Assembly (NCBI GenBank): GCA_033032175.1
Contig: CM065328.1
Location: forward strand, 8,680,690 to 8,744,689
Source of the DNA: Saturnia japonica
Lineage: Eukaryota > Arthropoda > Insecta > Lepidoptera > Saturniidae
Direction of reading: 5' to 3'
DNA length: 64,000 bases
This document shows, piece by piece, positions 34,191 through 45,024 of the stretch. The notes below the pieces were generated by a model. It made no database searches. It had not been told where the DNA came from and was given only the letters and a program-made list of their open reading frames with translations. A program made the position numbers and the translations under genes. Position 1 is the first letter of the stretch, and each line of letters starts with the position of its first letter.

Positions 34191-34664
34191 TTTGGTAAGT
34201 ATAAAAACATCTTTATTTATACTAATGTAAGTTTGCTATGAATAACTTCGTGCTACGCTTCATAACAAAGTTAGTTCATTCATTACCACTGCGTTCGCAT
34301 GTCTCTGACGCTGCTATAGAAGTTGTTCTAGGAATTTCTTGTGCTATTGTCTTTTTAACCCCGATGCAAATAAAGAGTATTATGTCGTATATTCTTTTTT
34401 ATCGTAACACAATAACAATAGAAACGTTTAAGGGTTTTTCATTATCTCCTAAACTGTTTCCAAATAACATGTTATAAAGAGCAAAATTTAATTTCATATA
34501 ATTGTCTTTATGATGAAGTAACTTTTGTTTATAAGCATTCATATTCCATGTTTAAAAATAATGCTTCACTTTTTAATTTTCAATAAATTTTTGTCACCAA
34601 ATATCTTACTGTGGCTTATGTATAAAAGCTAAGTATATGCTATCGCAGACTTTTTTTAGATATA
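34191..34664. other. No gene recognised
   Basis: A 79-codon frame at 34,238-34,477 has no recognisable features. AT-rich DNA. Confidence 0.4.
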
Positions 34665-34945
34665 CTAAGGACCAATATTATTGAGGGACATAGTATTTCC
34701 TTATCATTAACGATTACGCCAGCGCACACGGTCAAAGCAGTTCGGGAGGGCCTCGACTACTTCCTTCCGAAACAAAAATCAATATTTAAGGCTATCTGAG
34801 AATGCTAGCCTAATCTTAAATAGCCTATACGATTCCCCGAAAGTCTGGCTATCATAGAAAAATAATATCTTGAATCCGACTGGTAGTTCCATAAATTAGC
34901 GTGTTTAAATAAACAAACAAACTCTTCCGCTTTATTATATTAAGC
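34665..34945 (-). repeat. Interspersed repeat family D, minus strand
   Basis: AAGGACCAATATTATTGAGG, GCCAGCGCACACGGTCAAAG, CAGTTCGGGAGGGC and ACTCTTCCGCTTTATTATAT. Complements of these occur in order at 61,460-61,750. Confidence 0.68.
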
Positions 34946-35404
34946 GTAGATTGAGCGAGATATTAAGGTGTTGTCACAAAAACACCTTTGTCAAATGATA
35001 TTTAATGGCAACGTTTATAATACTGGCAATTAAGTTATATCTCCTATAATATCAATATTAAAGAAATGTTAATTCTATACAAAACATACGAGACGTCGCC
35101 GTAGGCTAAAAGAATCATAAAAAAATATAACCCAATTTGTACATTACGTGAGTAAAAACCCCGAGGTTTTTTTTCTACAATCCATATAATAAATGTGTGT
35201 TGTTTAATTTACTGAGATGATGTTATGGGAACCGGGCGGGTAAACACACAAAAGAGTGATCAAATAACGCAATAAATTGAGTAAAGAAACGTCTTTATTA
35301 TAATGTTCCGAGATATAAATTTATTAAATAGGTAGGTAAATTAATGAAATCATGTCCTTCATAAAGTTTTGAAAATATTCAGAAGAATACTTAAAAAGAG
35401 AGAA
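34946..35404. other. No gene recognised
   Basis: AT-rich DNA with no recurring block. Confidence 0.4.
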
Positions 35405-35860
35405 AAGTGTCTGTTTAAATAACAGCTTTTTACTAAATGCATATGAAAGTATATACGGTACTTATAAGAAAAATGTTTGTCTGTCTGTCTGTTTGTTTAT
35501 TCCGGCTAATCTCTGAAACCGATTGTGACGTTACTTGACGTGTGAGATAGTAGTAATGGTTACTTTTATCTTAGAAAAATGAATTAGGGTTCCGTGCAAA
35601 TAAAATTAACAACGAATATTTTGGGGTGCTTAAATGGCTTCTTACGCTGAGTAAACAATAAGAGATATTTCAAATTAATGTAGTACATATTTGTCAATCT
35701 TAAAAAGAGCTACAAAAAAGTTTCAATAAAGTCCACAATAAGCGTTTTTGGCTTTAAAATAACTGGGAGCGGGGTGACGCCATTCGCACGTGTGCTCGTT
35801 ACGACGCGCGCCGACGGCAATCTGTAGCCCACGCGAGCGAAGCCGCGGTCACAGCTAGTC
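35405..35860 (+). repeat. Interspersed repeat family B
   Basis: AACAGCTTTTTACTAAATGC, TGTCTGTCTGTCTGTTTG, GGGTTCCGTGCAAATAAAAT, TTACGCTGAGTAAACAATAA, CGAGCGAAGCCGCGGTCACA. This is the best complete copy of the family. Confidence 0.74.
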
Positions 35861-36487
35861 AAATAATATGTGATAATCACTATACTAGGTTGTAGGAGAT
35901 GACAATGGGCATTGTTCAGTTTTTTTTACAATTCCTTTTTATTTTTGTTTTGGGTAGTATGAAGAATTCTGAGACACGAATTTGAATATTATAAATATTT
36001 TCCGGCTTATTTTTTGCTTTTTTATATTTTTGAAAATGGCAGATATAATTTTTATTTTGACGTCATCACTGGCGTTTAACAAGAACTGTTATTGTTATCT
36101 GTCGATTATGGGGTGCATAATTATAAAATAACTGATCCCGCCATCTTAAGGAGTATAACGAGTGAAGAAAAAAAGTTTAAAATCGTACCATTTCTATAAA
36201 AAATTTGTTTTTTTTTCTTAGAGATTTTTCAATGTTTCTATTTTAAGTGGTATTTTTGTTCGTTATTCCAAGATCCATCATTTTGTTTTTGGATTGTACT
36301 TTGCTTAGCATAAGACAGAGTAAAAAAAGAAGTATGTATATCGGTGAACTACCATACTAAAAAAAAGTTAAATATTAATTCAAAATCAGTTAGTTCAATT
36401 CATAGAGAACACATAGACCTAAGTTTTATATAAAATATGTATGTAGAATACAAAATAACAAATGGGCACGCGTTCACTAGGTAATTC
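35861..36487. other. No gene recognised
   Basis: AT-rich DNA without coding motif or repeat shared elsewhere in the window. Confidence 0.4.
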
Positions 36488-36740
36488 AATGGCTTTCTAT
36501 TTCGATCTGACTATACTATTAGCCATAGGACGCGTGCCTATTTCGTGTGACCACCCTGGAGAGCCCCGCTTGAAGTGTAATGGTTTGCAATTTGGCGGCC
36601 TCCTCAGGAAGCGATAAACAACCGGCCGCGCACGATGCTCGTTTGCTCGAATTTCGATACTGGAACGGCACACAGATTTGTATACTTATAAATAGAAAGG
36701 GGAGAAGAAAGTAAAAAGAGTAGCATCTAGCGGACATAAT
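36488..36740 (-). mobile_element. LINE 3' tail, minus strand
   Basis: TTTCGATCTGACTATACTAT followed by TAGCCATAGGACGC is the complement of the tail ending at 6,847 (AGTATAGTCAGATCG). Upstream sequence to about 36,740 is GC-richer, as in a LINE 3' UTR. Confidence 0.5.
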
Positions 36741-37309
36741 ATTTTCTCCTTACGTGACGATGTCTACAAGTCAATTCTTCTAACTCAACTTAAATCTTCT
36801 TAATAGCAGAATACAATAACTTTAAATAATACAAAACTAAACAGTCTATAGGATGCATTATGCAAAGGTCAGATGAAAAATATACCTACCCTATAAAACA
36901 TTGTTAACGAAACTTACTCTCGTAACCAAGAGTATTAACTGACAAAGGACACTCGCAAAATTAATTTCATCCCGGTACGAAGTTCGTGTCCCGGGTGAAT
37001 TTTTTAACATTATGATAAGCAGATTTATAAACTTTTGTCAAAATAAGATTTTTTTTCTTAAAGGTACGGGCGCGGGTTCCTGTTAAATTATTAAGTAGAG
37101 GTCCTTCAAATTTGAAACGTTGATAGATAGTTTAGCGGTAGCATTTTCAGACATCATGTCGATTGACGTAGGTTCGAACGTTATAATGTGATCTCGGTGA
37201 AGGGAAACATAATGACTATAGGATTCGAAAAATTCTTTTTACATATGATAGCCAGACTCATGAGGAATAGTATAGGTTATCTAGCATCAGGCTACAACTC
37301 TCAGCTATC
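36741..37309. other. No gene; degraded SINE 1 and repeat D scraps
   Basis: 37,125-37,225 retains a SINE 1-like B box (GTAGGTTCGAACG) and GGTGAAGGGAAACATAATGA. 37,265-37,310 resembles part of repeat D (GGCTACAACTCTCAGCTA). Confidence 0.45.
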
Positions 37310-37680
37310 TGTAAATACTAACGGTCACGCAAATCTCGAAATTCGACCTGCGACTTTTTGATCATAGAATATTTTCTATTTGACATTTACAGTATTCATA
37401 AACAATGAGTATTATCTACATCACTTGCTGTCAGTTTTCGTTGAGTGACAATGTCAATATTTTGGGAGGTCTAAGTTCAATGGCACTTGTCTTGTTAGGA
37501 TTCTCAGTATTCATTTATTTAATTTAATATATTTCTAACAGATATTATAGATACATTTTAGCTTTCTGCACTCCTTCCCCATATAAACTTTAACCATGCC
37601 AAATCTCACAGTCTTCCGTGCACGCTATATGCTTAAAAAGGTACCGAAAGCGGTTGCTTCACGTATTAATATTAATATCT
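37310..37680 (+). repeat. Interspersed repeat family A, complete reference copy
   Basis: Order: GAAATTCGACCTGCGACTTT, GATCATAGAATATTTTC, TTATCTACATCACTTGCTGT, CAATGTCAATATTTTGG, GGTCTAAGTTCAATGGCAC, TTAATATATTTCTAACAG, CACTCCTTCCCCATATAAAC, CCATGCCAAATCTCACAG and TTCACGTATTAATATTAA. Used here as the reference for the other copies. No ORF, no clear terminal inverted repeat. Confidence 0.75.
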
Positions 37681-38101
37681 GGGCGACCGAGCTATGCACG
37701 GTATTTAAAAAAAAAACCTTTGTAGATAAATTTGTAACCCAAAACAATATCTAAATACAAAATTTCACCCAAATCGTCAATGCCGTTTCTGAGAAACCAA
37801 TTACATATACATATAGTGGTGGACGTATAATTAGAAACACTACCAACGGTCCTTGAAATTATGTAAGCTACTTCACCGCAATCGTTTTTATTTTGAAATT
37901 AAACAATAAATAGGACAACAATATTTTCAACGATTTATCATTTATTAGAAGAACAATATAAATCCCATTACACAAGTGCAGTTTCAATATTACATTTAAA
38001 TCAGTTTTAAGATATGAACAATGATGGTCAACTAAGTATTAGTAATTAGTATTGTTATTTACGAAATAGCACTACTATCCACAGCCTACCAATAGTTATA
38101 A

Positions 38102-39785
38102 TTAATATTTAGTGGCGTATCCCTTATTTTCAATAACAGCACTGCAACGACGTGGCATTGATTCAATCAATTTCATACATTTTTCTAGGTGGATGGAATT
38201 CCATGCTTCAATCAAATGCTTCATATAGTTCCTTTTGAATGGTGTTACGTTTTTTTGAGACTTTCTTTTTAACAATATACCAGAGATTTTCTATCGGGTT
38301 TAAATCCGAACTTTTTGTTGGTCAGTCTAAAACGGATACAGTCGACTCTCGATAATTCGAAACTCGAGGGACTCTTAAAATATTACGATTTATCGAGTGT
38401 TGGAAATACCAAATGGTTCGAAATTTGTGAGAGAAAATATATAAAACTTCGAATTATTAAGCGTTGATCAATTATTGTTTATTAATTGCTATTCTATAAC
38501 GATGATATAATGTGAATTAATTATTATTTTGAAAGAACTCTGTAATACTGGTTTGCTTCAAAGCACATTGCTGCTGTTCAGAATGCTCAATAACTTTATT
38601 TAAGAGAAAAAGTGCCTGAAATGCTTTTTCATCACTTTCGTTTTGTAGACAGAAGCTTTGTAAGGTATCGAATGAGGATCTTGCTTCCTTAACTGACACC
38701 TCTGTCAAAGGTTCTGATGTATCGTCCTCATCTTTATCGCTGCTTTTTTCATTAGTATCTGTATCGCAATATGTATGTACTTACAATCTTTCTCTCTGCA
38801 ACTTCGAATTGTTGAGTGTTGGACGCCGATAAGTTCGAATTAACGCGTCGTTTTGTTATATAGCAATGATTTTTTCGTACGAATTACCAAGTGTTTAAAA
38901 ATGTGTTGATTTAGTTCGAAATATAAAGAAATTTTGTAGGGAACTCGTGATAGCTTTGAATTATAGAGAGGTTCGAATTATCGCAGGTTTGAATTAACAA
39001 GAGTCGACTGTATACGCTGTTCGCTAAGGAAACATTTGACGCTATTGGCCGTGTGTTTAGGGTCATTGTCATGCTGAAAGCTCCAGGTTACAGGCAAATG
39101 ATCGTCCGAGTAGGGAATCGTTGTATGCTCTAAGATATTTTTGTATTGCCATTGATCCATTGTACCTTCAATCTTCCGAACGGGTCCAACTCCACATCCG
39201 GAAAAACACCCCCAAACTTTAATATTACCGCCACCGTGCTTCACTATACTCCTTGTGTATTTATAAGTAAAAGCATTGTTTACAAGACGTCTAACATAGC
39301 GCTTTTTGATCGGAATTTACCATATTTATTTTTGTTTCATCTGAAAATAACACTTTTTCCCATTCTCGTTCCGTCCAATTAACATATTTTTTAGAGAATA
39401 ATAATCGCTTCTCTCGGTGTTGGTTGGTAAGAAGCGGTACCTTGCGAGAGATTCTTCCAAACAATTTTTAGCTTCCACTAATCTTCGGCGTATCAGTCTT
39501 AACGAGATGTTTCCCGGGTCATCAGGCGAAAAAAACTTCATTTTTAATCTGGTTGGAGCCTTTACTCGGGTTTTTTGTAGCAACACGAATGATTAGCGTA
39601 TTTTCTCTGGGAGAGGTTTTTCTTGGCCGAGCCTTTCTAAGAACATTTTCAACAGTTCCATGTGTTTTATAATAATAAATTGCATTAAAAACTTCCTTAA
39701 CAGAACAATTTAAATACTCAGCTATTCTTCTGTACGCCCACTTATGATCCATATGTGAATTAACAATTATTTGCCTAGTTGACAC
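38102..39785 (-). pseudogene. Tc1-like transposase, broken and interrupted
   Basis: Minus-strand order: MSTRQIIVNSHMDHKWAYRR (helix-turn-helix region), DPGNISLRLIRRRLVEA, LFSDETKINM (first catalytic Asp), MKHGGGNIKVWGCFSGCGVG, WSFQHDNDPKHTA (second Asp), then after the pogo-like insertion DLNPIENLW (Glu), ending KGYATKY and TAA at 38,102-38,104. This is the standard DDE layout of Tc1 transposases. Breaks: several frame changes (near 39,540, 39,330 and 39,240), a frameshift next to the insertion and a Trp-to-TGA stop just after it. Confidence 0.87.
38339..39010 (-). mobile_element. pogo/Tigger-like element, internally deleted
   Basis: Ends CAGTCGACTCTCGATAATTC (38,339) and, complemented, CAGTCGACTCTTGTTAATTC (ending 39,010), with TA on both sides (38,337-38,338 and 39,011-39,012). 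Length 672 bp. A minus-strand frame at 38,517-38,708 ends ALKQTSITEFFQNNN, the C-terminal signature of pogo/Tigger-type transposases; the CENPB and DDE regions are gone. It sits inside the Tc1-like transposase. Confidence 0.83.
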
Positions 39786-40047
39786 GTCACAACTTTTACT
39801 TTTATTTAAATTTTGAATTGCCGCCTAAATAATAGGAAAAACCAAGAAAGAAATGTTATTCTCCAATTTCAAAAAAAGAATGAGCTATGGATGCTTATTT
39901 AAAATATTTCTAATTAGGCGTCCAAGCGGCCAGTATCAGAAACTTATTTATTTAGTTTTATAATTAAACGTATGACATGTTTTATATTTTATGCATTTAA
40001 TGAGTTTTTTATTTGAGTGGCTATATTATTGCATGATTATTAGTTAT

Positions 40048-41243
40048 TGTTAGCGACGCATAGGGATAGGCGTGACGATTTAAGAGATAATATTAATATT
40101 TAGTTGTAGGGATAAAATGCTAGGCTTAAAAAATGAACAATTATACTTGAAAAATCATTGATTTACTGTTTCTGTACTATAGAAATAAAATGTAGGTATA
40201 TAAAGATAGTAAATACGTAGTAATAAGGTTTATAATTTCATAATCATAGCGTAGAAACATACTTAACTTATATATCGTTGATAATTTTTGTTTTAAACCA
40301 GTTATGTGTAATGTTTGTGATTTTATAGCAATAGTTAGGCTTATATGTGAATTCTATCATGTTTGTAATGTTTATAATTCATACATAACGTGTTTATAGG
40401 CTTTTTTGTGTTGTAATGTTTAAAGTTTAATATTTACGAAGTTTACTATTCCATAATGATATATTGTGTGTATTTAGGTAGATAAATAATGTTCTTAATA
40501 GATTTGAATAGGTTTTGTAACATTCCAATAAGAATCTTAAAAGATATTGGCTATTTACGTGAAATTGTAATTATAATAATAAAAGAATAGGCACGACGCA
40601 CCACGCCATAAGCCGTGTTACTAGGCAATATTAGAGTAGGAGGGGAATAGACACCATCGTTCCGTCCCGCTCCAACACCGATATAAATAAGGGGCTGTTG
40701 CGGCCAACCGGCACACAGAGTGTCGAACGCTATTCAAGACAAGAAGACTCAAGACCCTGAAGACTCAAGAGGAAACTTTGTGTCAAGAAAACGAAGCACT
40801 GCATAGTATTAAGAATAATTAAGAATTATTGTAACCGGCCATTCTTCATTGTGAAGATTGAATACAGCGACTTGATTTTGGTGTTCGTGTGTGTCCTTAT
40901 CTTCGAGAAATCTTTCACCCGTCAGCGACCCAGTCCACTTAGTTCTCCGAAGCTACGCCAGCGCCACGCCTCCGTGTAGGTACCTCACTGGTAGATTCGG
41001 GTGTGAACAGAATTGGTCGCACGTAGTGAGTTGGGCTTGCGTACACTGGTTTGCAGCTCTTTTCTGCTTACCGCAGTACGTATTCGCCGTGGTACCAAGT
41101 TCGAGGGTTGATCGGGCGAGGCGCCGCGCTGCACTCTCCATGTGCAGGCCCGCATGGTACTTTCATCGTTGGCGTAGCACATTGTTACGGGCAGACGGTT
41201 TGCGCCCGTTTTAATTATTGAAAGTGTATATTTTTTACTAACA
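40048..41243 (+). mobile_element. LTR-like block inside the Tc1-like element
   Basis: TGTTAGCGACGC (40,048) resembles the start of the solo LTR at 29,847 (TGTTGGCGAC), and CTAACA at 41,238-41,243 would complete a TGTTAG/CTAACA inverted terminus. TATAAATA at 40,682 and a GC-richer 3' half fit promoter and R/U5 regions. No matching target duplication was found (GTTAT against TTTGT), so the borders are provisional. No retroviral-type gene is present, and the 107-codon frame at 40,891-41,214 is not recognised. Confidence 0.55.
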
Positions 41244-41359
41244 TTTGTACGTTGAAGTTATACTTTCTTTATTCATAAGAAGTGTTTCTAATTATATGAC
41301 CACCACTGTATATACCTATAATATTGAATAGTGAGAATTGCTCACTTAATATAATAAGA

Positions 41360-41490
41360 TATAGATTTATTTTTGTTAAGTAAGTAGAAAGTGATAGCCC
41401 TCCCGAACTGCTGTATCCGCGTGCGCTGGCTTATTAGTTAATGATACGTAAATACAACGTTACACAAAAATATTGGTCCTTATATATCTG
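41360..41490 (+). repeat. Repeat family D, fragment
   Basis: GCCCTCCCGAACTGCTGTAT, CCGCGTGCGCTGGCTTATTA and AAAATATTGGTCCTTATATA match the 3' part of 61,460-61,750. Confidence 0.65.
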
Positions 41491-41569
41491 AAAAGAAGTC
41501 CGCAATGGCATATGCCTATCTCTTACACCTAAATCATAATAAGGTATTTTGTGTCAAATATTCACTGTT

Positions 41570-41765
41570 AAATCTTAGGTTCTTGGCGACAGATTTTCAA
41601 CTTAGCCAATTAGCCAGGCGGGCATTAGAAAATGCCATACAACCATGCTCTGGTTTCATCACGATGTTTTTCCTTCATCGAAAGCTCAGGTTCATTGCAG
41701 GGATTCGAAAGTCACGTCCATCGACGTGACGTTCTTACACGCTACCAATCAGCTATCATTGATAA
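41570..41765 (-). mobile_element. SINE family 1, minus strand
   Basis: CTTCATCGAAAGCTCAGGTT, TGCAGGGATTCGAAAGTCAC (complement of a B box) and TACACGCTACCAATCAGCTA (complement of the A-box side). The head lies at the right edge, near 41,765. Confidence 0.72.
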
Positions 41766-41799
41766 TCAAGTTGATAATATTTGTCACGAAACCGCCATT

Positions 41800-41905
41800 G
41801 GTGAGTTCCGGCAGCTGCACTTGAGAGCTAGTCCCCAGACTAGACTTAGCGTCTTTAACATATTGGGTTACTTGGTCACTTATCATCAGGTGAAAGAATT
41901 GAAAT
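41800..41905 (+). mobile_element. SINE family 1 tail, plus strand
   Basis: GCAGCTGCACTTGAGAGCTA, CTAGACTTAGCGT and CACTTATCATCAGGTGA match the SINE 1 tail. It lies head to head with the minus copy at 41,570-41,765, without its own tRNA-like head. Confidence 0.62.
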
Positions 41906-42436
41906 TTTTAACTTGATATGTTACTTTATAGAGGTCGCTTATTATGATTCTTTTCTTTAGTAAACAAGCGAACATTAACGAACGTGCGACCTGTAAATTT
42001 TAATTAATATTACACAAGTTTTATACATGCAGTGAACATATTAAAAAATTGAAATAAAACACTGAACTTATTATAATAAAGTTAATTTAAGTTCTGTCCT
42101 ATCTATTTTAAAGTCGTAGCAACTGTAGTAAAAATGCTTCAAACAAAAGTATGACGGGCGTCCGAAAATCCGTTGCATTTGTACTTGATGAAAATTCCTT
42201 TTACTAGTATTGCAAGTTGCAATAAGTTCCAACGTGAAGTAGACCGTGTAACACGGTACAACATTTGTGGACAAAGTCACTGAATTTGATTCCGGAAGTA
42301 GACACATTTTGAAAAGTTATTTTAAACACTTGATATGTTGAAAAGAATAATACCCTTGAATTAATATTTTTATTCATTATTATATACAACTTTATTACAT
42401 ACCAGCTGGTACCCGCAACTTCGTCTGCGAATTATT
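41906..42436. other. No gene recognised
   Basis: A 78-codon minus frame at 42,071-42,307 has no family features. 42,400-42,436 (CAGCTGGTACCCGCAACTTC) looks like the start of a common repeat. Confidence 0.4.
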
Positions 42437-42620
42437 GGATATACATAGATAGATCTTTGAACACGACAAACCAAAAGAAAATCATAAATGGGTTTGTCAC
42501 TATGTGTATGGTGGACGCGATCCCTACCACCCTGCAATATTACTGTATATGCACTGGCTGACTTCGGAACACGACAAACGAAAAGAAAATCATACATGGA
42601 TTTATCACTGTTTGTATGGT
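42437..42620 (+). repeat. Two-unit tandem repeat, period about 108 bp
   Basis: GAACACGACAAACCAAAAGA in unit 1 (from 42,458) and GAACACGACAAACGAAAAGA in unit 2 (from 42,566), each followed by AAATCATA(A/C)ATGG and (A/T)TGTGTATGGT-like ends. A related block, GCACAGGCTGATCCCGAAGC, occurs at 45,680. Confidence 0.6.
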
Positions 42621-42719
42621 ATTGTCATTATATGCCAATATGAATCCAACACATTAACCGTCCCAATAAAACTTACAACCATACAAACTTTACATTTATT
42701 ATATTTGTAGGTTAACACT

Positions 42720-42890
42720 GGTTAAACTATGACTTTTACCGGGATAAAAAGTACCCTATGTGTTATTCCAGGTCATAGACTATCTGTCTGCCAAATTTCA
42801 TTGAAATCCGTTTAGTCGTTTTTGCGTGATTGACTAACAAACATCCAAACATCCAAACATACACACTTTCACATTTATTATATTAAGTAG
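42720..42890 (+). repeat. Common repeat end (Lepidoptera style)
   Basis: GTACCCTATGTGTTATTCCA, GCCAAATTTCATTGAAATCC, GTTTTTGCGTGATTGACTAA and CATCCAAACATCCAAACATA. A similar block is in the intron at 23,520-23,620. Non-coding. Confidence 0.5.
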
Positions 42891-43254
42891 GATTTTTGCG
42901 CTATATTAGTGATAATTCTAGCCAAAAACTTAATTATAACTTGTAAATGGCTTTCCTTTTTTGTACAAATTATGTTTTAACTTCGATGTTAAGTCTATTG
43001 AAAGGTAAGACGGTTAGCACTTCCCTTTTAGTCCAGTCAAATAAGATTTTCAATCAAAATTTTGGCACTCAACTCTGCATTTTTGATATAATGTACTTTT
43101 AACGATACTAAAATAATGTGTAGAGGTTTTAGTGTTCACGATCACGGCAAGGGTTAAAAAAAATTATTCAAAGTGTTTTTCCGCAATTTTTTCGAAAACG
43201 GTAATTATTTATAAGCATGGAAAGTACCAATTAACCAACAAATTTGTTTTTGAC

Positions 43255-43450
43255 GGGATCTTGAAGTGATGTTGTCTTTTTTATTTATTAAGTTAGGTTT
43301 TAAACCCTTTATTATATAATATTGTTTTTTTTGCGTAATATAGTTTGGTTATTGTGCATACGTGAAGTGGATTAGAAATATAAACTGGAAACATACATTT
43401 TGAGGTGCCACAAAAACTCCCTAGAAAGTTCTAACAAGGGAGCCATAATC
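43255..43450 (+). repeat. Interspersed repeat family F
   Basis: GTAATATAGTTTGGTTATTG, GCATACGTGAAGTGGATTAG, ACATTTTGAGGTGCCACAAA and AACAAGGGAGCCATAATCTT. Same order at 62,680-62,910, and half of it again at 63,030-63,145. Confidence 0.65.
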
Positions 43451-45024
43451 TTGTTAGGATACTGAAATGGTCATAAGACAGGACACTATATTCACTCCAA
43501 TAATAATAATGACAACAATGACCTTCAATTAATAGAACTAGTTGCCAAGTTAGAAAGAAGAAGAAGTTCGATGTTAATAAACGAAACAACCGATGTTGGT
43601 TAATAATTGCAATATATACAAATCGAAAAATCATAAAAAATAATTATTTATGTACTATATTAATTTTTAATTTAATTTGTAGCCGTAACTATTTTTAATT
43701 TAAGGAATGTTTTCAAAGAAGTCATTGGCGTAAGAAATCCGAAAGAGCGCAAACTTTTCTTTGGAAACTCTTTGGATCGTCTTTTTCGAATCCATGGAAT
43801 TTATAAGTTCCAATCGGTGATATTTTTTGTTCAGAGATTACTGATTATAAATGCTCCTACATAGGAGCCCGATTACACGGTACAACCGCCGCCGCCGCGT
43901 CCGGCGACGTAGGTATGGTACGTTATATTCCAAATTTGAATAAAACCTACATTTAGATCGAGTGCGAAGTGGAACGGAACAGTGTTGTTTTTTTATTTTA
44001 TGTCGATTGTCGATATTCGAGATAAGAGTTTCAAAAATCCGATTCGATGACTTTTTAAAATTGGAACGTCTTTTGTCTCTGGTTCAGTAATAATTTTACA
44101 TTAGTAGCTTCCGGCAGCGCTTGCATGCGTTTTATTTATAAAAGTTATTACAGTCTACTTTATATCTAGAAAAAAATTATGTAATTAACAACAGATTTAT
44201 TAACATAGATAAGGTAGGCTTTGCTAACGCACAACCAACTTTGAAATAAAAAAAAAAGTTAGCCATGAATGATAGTAAAGTGAATCCATTTCAATGACTT
44301 TTTATGCTGAAAAATAATTTGATAAACTACTTAAACTAAATTGTACAATGATTGACACTATGTGTGGAGTTGTGGACTATTATTTAAACTCTAAAAAATT
44401 CTAATTGAAATAGCCTAGTTTTTTGTAAAAAACTTACCGACAATTTGTGCTGTTTTAAAAGAAACATCTAAAACAAAAAAAAAACCATGTCACTTTAACG
44501 TAAAGCTATGTGTTCCTTATATATTCTCTGTTAAATTATAATATTGAAGTTTCACTAAAAAATAAAATCTACAAAATATTCTGATTAAAAGGACAAAAAA
44601 ACTGCAATCACTGGGGGGTGCCTAGAATAGTACTGTTTTCGGTACATCGTAAAATTAATTTATGTTAATTTAATTGATGAATAGGTTCATCATAATATTG
44701 TTGTCGCGCGGTACTTTAAAATTTTTTTGGGATTATTTTTTGTTTTGTTACATCAATGAAATACTATTTACGTGCGTACATAAGTACACATGATTTTTTA
44801 TTAGTTTCTATATAATAGTTGAATGGGTGTTATACAGACATTGTGTTTTCGCCTCTCTGCCGTTGTATAAAGTGAAAGGTGACTATCTCACCGGGTGTAA
44901 AAGGAACTTAACCGTGAATTTTGTTGTTTTAAAATCAGTTAAGATCGTAATTTAAGATACAATTTTATTTACCACTATTATGTAATAAAATGGGTTAGTT
45001 TTTTGGTAACAATATAATCATATG
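43451..45024. other. No gene recognised
   Basis: AT-rich. 43,885-43,910 has a short CCG-rich patch (ACCGCCGCCGCCGCGTCCGG). No coding or repeat assignment. Confidence 0.4.

Larger units (their letters stand above)
37814..41308 (-). mobile_element. Tc1-like transposon carrying two later insertions
   Basis: The left end TAGTGGTGGACGTATAATTA (37,814) and the complement of the right end, CAGTGGTGGTCATATAATTA (ending at 41,308), match apart from a few bases, and both continue GAAACACT. TA borders lie at 37,812-37,813 and 41,309-41,310. An inner copy of the motif (complement of TTTCTAATTAGGCGTCCAA, about 39,908-39,935) suggests an IR/DR-type double repeat. Total 3,495 bp, but a pogo-like element (38,339-39,010) and an LTR-like block (about 40,048-41,243) account for more than half. 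Confidence 0.85.
37682..41350 (+). repeat. Repeat family I, split by the Tc1-like element
   Basis: The left part (37,682-37,813) has CTGGGCGACCGAGCTATGCA, AAATTTCACCCAAATCGTC and GAGAAACCAATTACATATAC. The right part (41,309-41,350) has GAATTGCTCACTTAATATAA. In the copy at 47,638-47,764 these two parts are adjacent. Confidence 0.7.

Noticed and set aside
40891..41214. Overlapping frames on both strands (107, 65 and 62 codons)
   Set aside because: They lie in the GC-rich part of the LTR-like block, where open frames on both strands are expected; no gag or pol motif.
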